A stretch of 64,000 nucleotides of DNA from Hoyosella rhizosphaerae (GTDB lineage Bacteria > Actinomycetota > Actinomycetes > Mycobacteriales > Mycobacteriaceae): contig NZ_BMJH01000001.1 in the NCBI RefSeq assembly GCF_014643175.1, positions 434,001 through 498,000 on the forward strand, in the 5' to 3' direction. The position numbers were made by a program, and so were the translations under genes. The notes under the pieces were generated by a model. The model worked only from the letters and a program-made list of their open reading frames with translations, made no database searches and was not told the DNA's origin. Below are positions 58,038 through 64,000 of the stretch, one piece after another (within the stretch, counting starts at the first letter, position 1; each line of letters begins with the position of its first letter).

Positions 58038-59278
58038 TGGCGATCACCGACGTCTACGCCCCAACGCTCCGCCTCGCGCAGGCATTCAGCGCGGCCGGAC
58101 ATGATGTTGTACGGGTGCAAAGCTCCCGCCAGATTCCGCGCGTCTACCAGCCCGGGCTCCCCCCGGAAGACTTAGCTGACACATTCGTCGCCAACATCAA
58201 CTGCGATGATCCCGTCAGCGCGCTCGCACCGTATAACCCAGACGCAGTCGTGGCAGGGGGAGAATGCGGCGTCGAGCTCGCCGATATGTTGAGCGAACGC
58301 CTCGGTGTTCCCACGAATGGCACCGCCCACAGCCACACGCGCCGCAGCAAGTTTGATCAAGTGGAACTAGCCCGCAAGTCAGGACTCGGCGCGGCAAGGC
58401 AGATCCTCGTGCAGAACAGTGACCATCTGCGCGCTTGGCATTCCGACATCGGCGGGAAGATCGTCATTAAGCCACTGCGCAGCGCAGGCAACGACGGCGT
58501 TCACTTCTGCACAACACCAGCGGAGTCTGTGGCGGCCTACGAGGCGATCAAAGACGTGGAAAATATCTTCTCCGTCCGCAACGAGGGTGTGGTGGCGCAA
58601 GAGTTTCTGGTCGGTACCGAATACGTCGTCAATACGGTGAGCTGCAACGGCACCCACCGGATTACTGATGTGTGGCGCTACACCAAGATTTCCGTCAACG
58701 GCGTAAGCGACCGCGTGAGCGCCGCAGTCTCTGTAGGGCCACATTCGTCTGCCTGGCCGACGCTCGAAAAATACGCACTCGCGATGCTCGATGCGATTGA
58801 GATTAGCTATGGGCCAGTGCATTTCGAGATCATGCTTACCGACGACGGAGCCAGCTTGGTCGAACTTGGAGCCAGACTATCGGGTGCAGACACGGCGTAC
58901 TACGCCACCCTCGCCACGGGATCATCGCAAATTGATTGGACGGTTCTGGCCTACACCGACCCCGACGGTTTCGCGCGTCAATGCGCACAACCGCTGAAGC
59001 TGCAGCAGCATGTGGCGATGTGTTTCCTGACCTCGCCACAAACGGGAACACTCAAGTCGTACCCGCTGCTCGACGAAGTGAAGCGCCTTGAAAGTCACCA
59101 CAACATCGTCCCCATCGTCGCCCCTGGCGGCCACCTTCACGTCACGGTCAGCGACACCACCGAACCAATGATGGTGGGGCTCGCGAATGCCACGGAATCG
59201 GCACTCGAACGGGACTTGCTCACACTGCACTACCTTGACGGCCGCGGCTTTTACGAACTCGAGGCTGCACATGGATAG
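58028..59278 (+). CDS. ATP-grasp ligase (L-amino-acid-ligase-like)
   Basis: A 416-residue ATP-grasp protein. The ATP-binding lysine strand is IVIKPLRSAGNDGVHFC near residue 143, a second clamp strand is VVAQEFLVGTEYVVNTV, and the metal site region is GPVHFEIMLTDDGASLVELGARLSG. Such enzymes activate a carboxylate as acyl phosphate and join it to an amine, as BacD and D-Ala-D-Ala ligase do. In this operon it would replace the NIS synthetase or NRPS for building amide bonds. AAGGAA precedes the GTG at 58028, which overlaps the previous gene; its own 3' end overlaps the MFS gene by eight bases. Confidence 0.87.
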   Translation: MAVVAITDVYAPTLRLAQAFSAAGHDVVRVQSSRQIPRVYQPGLPPEDLADTFVANINCDDPVSALAPYNPDAVVAGGECGVELADMLSERLGVPTNGTAHSHTRRSKFDQVELARKSGLGAARQILVQNSDHLRAWHSDIGGKIVIKPLRSAGNDGVHFCTTPAESVAAYEAIKDVENIFSVRNEGVVAQEFLVGTEYVVNTVSCNGTHRITDVWRYTKISVNGVSDRVSAAVSVGPHSSAWPTLEKYALAMLDAIEISYGPVHFEIMLTDDGASLVELGARLSGADTAYYATLATGSSQIDWTVLAYTDPDGFARQCAQPLKLQQHVAMCFLTSPQTGTLKSYPLLDEVKRLESHHNIVPIVAPGGHLHVTVSDTTEPMMVGLANATESALERDLLTLHYLDGRGFYELEAAHG

Positions 59279-60512
59279 GTACGCACAGATGTGGCGGATC
59301 CCTGGTGCGCCGACATTGCTTCTAGGCGGAATAGTAGCGAGGCTCGGGCAAGGCGTCACCGTCATCGCATGGCTACTGCTCGTGCGAGAAACTCGGGGTT
59401 CCTACGCCGACGCAGCTGCGGTCACCGCAGCCATTTCGCTAGCCACAGCTGCTGCCGCTCCTGTCGTTGGCAGACTCGCCGACCTCTACTCAGCGCAGCG
59501 GGTACTGTCGGCGTGCGCCGTCGTGTACTCGTTGAGCCGAATCGCGCTCCTGACAGCCGTGCTCAACGGCCGACCACTCATTGAGTTATGTGTACTGGCT
59601 CTGATTACAGGAGCCTCGTTCCCACCAGTCTCGCCTGCGTTGCGCGCAACATGGTCCATGCTCACCGCGCAAGACAAACCTCATGCAGACCTGCGGCAAA
59701 CCACCATGGCAGCCGAATCAGCCCTATTCGAGTTTGTCTTCGTTGTCGGACCGCTCTTGCTGAGCGCAACAATTCTCATCACGGGCTTCTTCGCGCCAGG
59801 GGATCCCGCCATCGGCCCAGCCGCAGCGATCCTTGGTGCCGCAGCATGTTCACTGTTGGGGTGCCTATGGCTTGCGCGTGGCACAGGTATGCGCTCGATG
59901 ACCCCAATCGGTGAGAACCCACGCACCACAGGACTCGGGCCGTTGCGTGCACACTGCTTTCCGGCGCTTCTCGGCGCTGCAGCCGGGGTGATGTTTGCCT
60001 TTGGTGCCGCACCAGTGGCCATTGCCGCCTTCGCTGAGGAAATTCACGCCGGAGGTGGACCAGGCGTAACGGGTGTGCTGATCGCGATATGGAGCCTAGG
60101 AAGTGCAATTGGCGGTATCTGGTTCGGCACCATCCGCTTATCCGCGCCGCTACGAACCCAGTTCCTCGTCATCCTCGCGATACTCGCGGCCGGATACTTC
60201 CTCTGGGCCGCATCGCCCAACACTTTCGTGCTCGCTGCGATCCTGTTTATCAGCGGCGCGATCATTGCGCCCGCACTTGCCGTCATGGCCAATATCGTTG
60301 CCGAACTCACCGTTGAATCGATGAGAAACGAGGCCTACACCTGGCTGACCACCATTTCCATGAGCTTTGCGGCGGTCGGTGCGGCCGTGACTGGATTGGT
60401 CGTCGAAAGCGCCGGTGGGGCGCGCGCTGGGTTCATCGTCGCCGGGTTAGCGACCTTTGTTGCACTCATCGTGGCGTTACGAGTACGAACACCAGAAAGG
60501 GTGCCCGCATGA
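59271..60512 (+). CDS. MFS transporter, candidate metallophore exporter
   Basis: A 413-residue membrane protein with about twelve helices and the MFS loop between helices 2 and 3 (GRLADLYSAQRVL). It resembles drug/siderophore exporters of the DHA-type, such as CntE or EntS in role. The ATG at 59271 is chosen. The longer frame to 59187 lies inside the ATP-grasp gene. It overlaps the ligase by eight bases and the methyltransferase by four. Export of the pathway product is inference from position. Confidence 0.85.
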   Translation: MDRYAQMWRIPGAPTLLLGGIVARLGQGVTVIAWLLLVRETRGSYADAAAVTAAISLATAAAAPVVGRLADLYSAQRVLSACAVVYSLSRIALLTAVLNGRPLIELCVLALITGASFPPVSPALRATWSMLTAQDKPHADLRQTTMAAESALFEFVFVVGPLLLSATILITGFFAPGDPAIGPAAAILGAAACSLLGCLWLARGTGMRSMTPIGENPRTTGLGPLRAHCFPALLGAAAGVMFAFGAAPVAIAAFAEEIHAGGGPGVTGVLIAIWSLGSAIGGIWFGTIRLSAPLRTQFLVILAILAAGYFLWAASPNTFVLAAILFISGAIIAPALAVMANIVAELTVESMRNEAYTWLTTISMSFAAVGAAVTGLVVESAGGARAGFIVAGLATFVALIVALRVRTPERVPA

Positions 60513-61228
60513 TCTCACGCAATGTGGCCAGACAATGGATGGAAACCTGGGATGCCCAACAGCAGATCTACGCCGTCCGGCGCGAGCACCGGTTTGCTGT
60601 GGTCAGCAAAGCGGTCAAGGCGGCAACCGGGCATAGTGATACACCAATCATCATTGATATTGGCGCTGGGCCAGGATCACTCGCGGAGCACATTGCCCGA
60701 GACATGCCTGACGCACGGGTCATAGCTATCGAAGCGGACCCGTTCCTCATTGAACTCGGCCGTGCAGCGTTCGGAAAGCGAATCGAATTCGTAGAAACCA
60801 CGGCAGGCGCGGACGGATGGCTTGATGCTGTGGGAGTCGACCGGATCGACGCCGCCGTGTCGTCTACAGCACTGCACTACTTCGCCGTAAACGACCTCGC
60901 GAGGCTGTACCACGACTTACACAAAGCTGTCTCACCCGGCGGCCTCGTCGTTAACGCCGATCATTTCCCCCTCAATCCACTCGTCGGTGAACTCCTAGGC
61001 AACTCTGGTGACGGCGGTACCGCATGGCAGCAATGGTGGAACGCGGCACGCGCCTGCGACGACCTCACTACTGCACTTGCGCTGCGCGAACACGTCGTGT
61101 TACCAGACGGCGGGGACAATGACCTTTCCGCGGACGCGCACATGCTTCTGCTCAGCGATGCTGGTTTTACAGCAACCGACGTGATCTGGCGTGATGGTGT
61201 CAGCACGATAGTCGCCGCGCGAAAATAG
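60509..61228 (+). CDS. SAM-dependent class I methyltransferase
   Basis: A 239-residue Rossmann-fold methyltransferase. The SAM motif I is IIDIGAGPGSLAEHIA, followed by VIAIEADPFLIELGRAAF with the acidic residue for the ribose, and DAAVSSTALHYF for motif IV. It lacks domain hints for the acceptor (O, N, C or S). Its ATG overlaps the MFS stop. It is the last gene of the coupled operon beginning at 54078 and probably tailors the product. No terminator hairpin is seen before the next gene 47 bases later. Confidence 0.88.
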   Translation: MISRNVARQWMETWDAQQQIYAVRREHRFAVVSKAVKAATGHSDTPIIIDIGAGPGSLAEHIARDMPDARVIAIEADPFLIELGRAAFGKRIEFVETTAGADGWLDAVGVDRIDAAVSSTALHYFAVNDLARLYHDLHKAVSPGGLVVNADHFPLNPLVGELLGNSGDGGTAWQQWWNAARACDDLTTALALREHVVLPDGGDNDLSADAHMLLLSDAGFTATDVIWRDGVSTIVAARK

Positions 61229-61262
61229 GCGCAGTACATCTACAGGGAGGTGCGCGCCTGGA

Positions 61263-61268
61263 TAGAAT
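61263..61268 (+). promoter_or_regulatory. Candidate -10 element (leaderless) of the AraC gene
   Basis: TAGAAT lies seven bases before the ATG at 61276, the same hexamer and spacing as at 8741-8746. No ribosome-binding site lies between. Confidence 0.45.
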
Positions 61269-61275
61269 CCCGGGC

Positions 61276-61725
61276 ATGGCCAAGCGAGTGCGGCGCGCCC
61301 CCGATGAGGTGCTGGTTCATCTGCGAGCGGCGAAGGACCACACTGATCGCAACTACACCACACCACTCACACTCGATGAACTGGCAGCGGTTGCGACCCT
61401 GAGCAAATTTCACTTCCAACGACTGTTCAAAGCGACCTACGGTGTTTCGCCCGCAGAGTATTTATCGCAACGCCGCATCGAGCGAGCGCAAGATTTACTC
61501 CGTGCCACCAATTTAACAGTGACCGAGGTGTGTCACGCGGTAGGTTTCAGCAGCTTGGGCTCGTTTAGCAGCCGCTTCCGGGACATCGTGGGGGAGTCAC
61601 CGAGTGCTTTCCAAGCGCGCTATGCGTCCACGGGCGCGCCGCACGTTCCAGGCTGTTGGGTCTTTATGCGTGGGCTCGTCGAAGTGCGCAATCAAGGAGA
61701 AGCGAAGGACAAGCCCCGCGCATAA
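61276..61725 (+). CDS. AraC-family regulator consisting mainly of the DNA-binding domain
   Basis: A 149-residue protein whose residues 12-112 are the complete double helix-turn-helix of AraC/XylS regulators (LTLDELAAVATLSKFHFQRLFKATYGVSPAEYLSQRRIERAQDLL, then VTEVCHAVGFSSLGSFSSRFRDIVGESPSAFQ). There is no N-terminal sensor domain, only a short C-terminal tail. Short AraC proteins paired with a VOC protein are common in actinobacteria, and the VOC gene follows 10 bases later. The message appears to be leaderless. Confidence 0.87.
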   Translation: MAKRVRRAPDEVLVHLRAAKDHTDRNYTTPLTLDELAAVATLSKFHFQRLFKATYGVSPAEYLSQRRIERAQDLLRATNLTVTEVCHAVGFSSLGSFSSRFRDIVGESPSAFQARYASTGAPHVPGCWVFMRGLVEVRNQGEAKDKPRA

Positions 61726-61735
61726 GCTCAAACGC

Positions 61736-62176
61736 ATGATTACTAATGTTTCTCTCACCAGCATCTGGGTCAAAGACATCGACGAGTCACTGGCGTTCTA
61801 CACCGACGTGCTTGGGTTCGACGTTGGCGACAATATTCACGTAGCCGAGGACTTCCACTGGTGCACAGTGACGCACCCCAAACAACCCGAATTGCACCTC
61901 CACCTGACAACGCCGAGCCGCCCCCTGTCGGATGACCTCATCGCGGCCATAAACAGAGCCCTAGACGAAGGTGGGATGCCGGGAATCGGGTTGAATGTTG
62001 ACGATTGCCAATCGACGTACGAGGAACTTCAGGCCAAGGGCGTCGAGTTTCTTCAGGCCCCTGCCGAGCGGCCGTATGGCATTGAGGCCTTGATGCGTGA
62101 CAACTCGGGTAACTGGATCGTGTTGGTTGAGCCGCGTGAGTACACCCCAGAAACCATTCAGGCCGGGCTTGGGTAG
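61736..62176 (+). CDS. VOC/glyoxalase-fold protein
   Basis: A 146-residue VOC protein: SLTSIWVKDIDESLAFYTDVLGFDVGDNIHV with the entry beta-alpha unit, PELHLHLTTPS, and RPYGIEALMRDNSGNWIVLVEPREY as the closing metal-ligand strand. The paired modules are complete. The ATG at 61736 is chosen. Upstream frame (to 61604) overlaps the AraC gene. It is a partner of the AraC-type regulator and may be its target or effector carrier. Confidence 0.85.
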   Translation: MITNVSLTSIWVKDIDESLAFYTDVLGFDVGDNIHVAEDFHWCTVTHPKQPELHLHLTTPSRPLSDDLIAAINRALDEGGMPGIGLNVDDCQSTYEELQAKGVEFLQAPAERPYGIEALMRDNSGNWIVLVEPREYTPETIQAGLG

Positions 62177-62231
62177 CAGCTTGGAATGGTGTAGTCCCAC
62201 GTATCAGCGCTCTGGTTGTTAGCATTCCGGG

Positions 62232-62762
62232 GTGCAGCGAAATCTCGTGATGACAGTAATAGGGGACGACCGACCAGGACTCGTGTCAGCAATCGCACGT
62301 GTCATCACCTCTCACGGTGGCAACTGGGAACGAAGCCAGATGACCGAACTTGCTGGGCTGTTCGCCGGAATTGTTGTCGCCACGGTTGACGACGACAAAG
62401 CCGAGGCGCTCATCGCTGCCACACGGGAACTGGACGGTCTCCTCGACGTTTCGGTCTACACGGGGACAGAACTTGTCACCGGCACAGACGAGTCATCTAA
62501 CCGCTTGTCGATCAGCATTCTGGGCAACGACCATCCCGGCATTGTGCATGAACTTTCCTCTGTTCTAAGCAGTGGTGGGATGAGCATCGAGAAGATGACC
62601 ACAAATACTCGTGAGGCGCCGATGGCTGGCGGGATGTTGTTTGAGGCCCACCTCGACGTGCGACTTCCGGCGGGTACGCGGTCCGCTGATGTCAGGGCGG
62701 ACTTGGAACGCATCGCGGCTGAACTGCTTGTTGACCTTGAAATCGTTGAGCCCGGCGAATGA
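62232..62762 (+). CDS. Two-ACT-domain protein, GcvR-like
   Basis: A 176-residue protein of two ACT domains: residues 3-80 (RNLVMTVIGDDRPGLVSAIARVITSHGGNWERSQMTELAG) and residues about 88-170 (RLSISILGNDHPGIVHELSSVLSSGGMSIEKMTTNTREAPM). GcvR-type proteins bind amino acids and, in Escherichia coli, block GcvA at the glycine-cleavage operon. Here no gcv gene is visible, so the partner is unknown. The GTG start lacks a good ribosome-binding site. It is followed by 249 bases without a gene. Confidence 0.82.
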   Translation: MQRNLVMTVIGDDRPGLVSAIARVITSHGGNWERSQMTELAGLFAGIVVATVDDDKAEALIAATRELDGLLDVSVYTGTELVTGTDESSNRLSISILGNDHPGIVHELSSVLSSGGMSIEKMTTNTREAPMAGGMLFEAHLDVRLPAGTRSADVRADLERIAAELLVDLEIVEPGE

Positions 62763-63011
62763 CGGCACACAGCACGGCATCTCTGTCTTGACTGCGGTCA
62801 CTGTCGCTGGTATCTCCAAGGTAGGGACATTGAAGGTAACCTTGTAAATCTAATAGTCGTGAGGCAGTGCTTCTTGGTGACTGGTAACGGTCCAATTGAG
62901 GCATCCTGAGATGGTCGGCCCGCAGGGCAGACACTTATTCACCCGCAGGTTCCGGTCCGTTGCGGGGTTTTCGCAAGGATCTACCCACCACAACCCAAGC
63001 GGGGGAGATAA

Positions 63012-63461
63012 GTGACAGGATCAGAACTACGCAGTGTTAGCGACCAACCTTCAGTGAAAGTCGCTGTTCGGGCCGATTTGGCTCTGCTTCACATCTTCCG
63101 CGGTGTCAGTGAAATGATCTCGCATGCAGCAGATTTTGACCTCGACGCCTCAGAAGACCTCCGTCTCGCTGTGGATGAAGTGGCTGCTACGTTAATTGGA
63201 ATTTCTGATTCTGACGCAGATGTGCTGTGCGAATTTAGTGAACACAGCGCGGGTGGGCTCCGCGTGACGATGACAGCAGAGAGAGCTGTTGCGCGTTTGC
63301 CAAAATCAAATAACTTTCGTTGGCATATCGTCCGCACGCTCACGGACGAACTTAGTTGGGATGAAGATGTGAGACCCCCTCACACTGATTCGGCAGCGGA
63401 CTCTTACTCAAAAACGGTTGTTCAGATGGTCAAACGAAAGGCCTCAAGCCCTCGTGGATGA
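63012..63461 (+). CDS. Anti-sigma factor, RsbW/UsfX-like kinase
   Basis: A 149-residue GHKL-type anti-sigma factor. It has the helix and N-box HIFRGVSEMISHAADFDLDASEDLRLAVDEVAATL (the AVDE segment) but shows degenerate G motifs, as in UsfX/RsbW of mycobacteria. Its target should be the sigma factor that overlaps it: the TGA at 63459-63461 lies within the first codons of the next gene. GGGGGAGA precedes the GTG. The 249-base leader before it would hold an autoregulatory promoter, but I could not assign a clear SigF-type motif. Confidence 0.87.
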   Translation: MTGSELRSVSDQPSVKVAVRADLALLHIFRGVSEMISHAADFDLDASEDLRLAVDEVAATLIGISDSDADVLCEFSEHSAGGLRVTMTAERAVARLPKSNNFRWHIVRTLTDELSWDEDVRPPHTDSAADSYSKTVVQMVKRKASSPRG

Positions 63462-64000
63462 TCCGAACTATTCCGACATTCCACGGCGAATTGCCTTATT
63501 GCGTAGTGCGAACTGCAGTGAAGCTGAAGTAGATGAGCTTCGAAATGACATCATTGCCCACTGCATGCCCTTAGCGGAGCACATCTCTCGCCGGTACGTC
63601 GGTCGCGGCGAGCAAGCCGACGACTTGAAGCAGGTAGCCCTCGTCGGTCTCATCAACGCGGTAGATCGGTTTAATCCTGAATTCGGTGACGATTTTCTGG
63701 CCTTCGCGGTTCCGACAATTATGGGTGAGGTTCGGAGGCATTTCCGTGACACCCGATGGGCGGTTCGTGTCCCGCGACGCCTTCAAGAGGTTCATCTCGC
63801 GATCGGTAATGCCACAGCCGAGCTGGTCCAGAAGCTTGGTCGTGCCCCGACTTCGAAGGAACTTGCTGACGACCTCGATATAACGCTTGAGCAACTTGAG
63901 CAAGCGCAACTCGCTGGTAGTGCGTTCAGCGCACAATCCGTTGATGTCCCACGTGGCAACGACAGTGACTCGCAACCCTTTATGGACGCAGTGGGGGAAC
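63454..64000 (+). CDS. SigB/SigF-family RNA polymerase sigma factor (3'-truncated by the window)
   Basis: The first 182 codons of a sigma-70-family alternative sigma factor of the SigB/SigF/SigG group. Region 2 contains HCMPLAEHISRRYVGRGEQADDLKQVALVGLINAVDRFNPEFGDDFLAFAVPTIMGEVRRHFRD, the -10-recognition block, followed by WAVRVPRRLQEV and the start of region 3. The GTG at 63454 overlaps the anti-sigma gene by eight bases, giving coupled stoichiometric synthesis. The reading frame is still open at position 64000, so regions 3 and 4 lie beyond the window. It is expected to direct stress or stationary-phase genes. Confidence 0.9.
   Translation, partial: MDDPNYSDIPRRIALLRSANCSEAEVDELRNDIIAHCMPLAEHISRRYVGRGEQADDLKQVALVGLINAVDRFNPEFGDDFLAFAVPTIMGEVRRHFRDTRWAVRVPRRLQEVHLAIGNATAELVQKLGRAPTSKELADDLDITLEQLEQAQLAGSAFSAQSVDVPRGNDSDSQPFMDAVGE

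Noticed and set aside
63571-63975. Minus-strand frame at the right edge
   Set aside because: It is antisense to the sigma-factor gene, which has clear region 2 motifs and continues past the window.
1-64000. Insertion sequences, integrases, rRNA or tRNA genes
   Set aside because: No transposase-like, integrase-like or RNA-gene-like sequence was found on either strand by reading.

Overview
The window reads as chromosomal DNA of a high-GC Gram-positive bacterium (Actinomycetota), most likely a mycolic-acid-type member of the Mycobacteriales. The grounds are a WS/DGAT acyltransferase (28345-29745), a membrane acyl-CoA desaturase with its own ferredoxin reductase (30925-33193), PucR/CdaR-type regulators, an ANTAR protein, a SigF-type anti-sigma/sigma pair at the right edge, frequent GTG starts, 4-bp ATGA/GTGA overlaps and many apparently leaderless genes. 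The species cannot be named. I see no rRNA, tRNA, insertion sequence, prophage or CRISPR array, and no gene-free stretch longer than 300 bases.

Left part (1-18082): AAA ATPase with a winged helix, type II NADH dehydrogenase, VOC protein and alpha/beta hydrolase, HAD phosphatase, PlsC acyltransferase, DUF998 protein, an ArsR/SRPBCC pair with a perfect 26-bp operator over the ArsR start, small membrane proteins, a HEAT protein beside a MerR-HEAT fusion, a WYL regulator, VOC/GNAT/thioesterase genes, a molybdopterin oxidoreductase and an AlkD-like repair protein.

18158-22978 is a nickel/opine/peptide-type ABC importer preceded by a 21-bp Fur-family-like dyad. After small genes and a GNAT protein comes a uracil-catabolism (URC) operon (27560 to 24457, minus strand) with a long inverted repeat and a 14-bp minisatellite upstream. 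27845-45049 is rich in lipid genes: WS/DGAT with PadR, desaturase with reductase, two PucR regulators around a YhgE/Pip membrane protein, two acyltransferase/ligase genes, and an SDR-patatin-Baeyer-Villiger monooxygenase operon near a TetR gene. GltS, small membrane and SRPBCC genes, a PAS-ANTAR regulator, a HugZ-like protein and a thiamine-binding protein follow.

The most interesting system is at 51055-61228. A three-gene siderophore-type importer on the minus strand diverges from a tightly overlapping six-gene operon: Y4yA/SbnH-like decarboxylase, SbnA-like PLP enzyme fused to a rhodanese, cysteine-desulfurase-like class V PLP enzyme, ATP-grasp ligase, MFS exporter and SAM methyltransferase. 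The 60-bp divergent region carries a Fur/Zur-like 21-mer agreeing at most positions with the one before the ABC importer 36 kb away. My reading is a metal-repressed, NRPS-free and NIS-synthetase-free metallophore pathway, perhaps sulfur-containing, with two candidate importers. The product and the metal are inference.

The right edge holds an AraC/VOC pair, a GcvR-like ACT protein, and an anti-sigma factor overlapping a SigB/SigF-family sigma gene cut by the window end.
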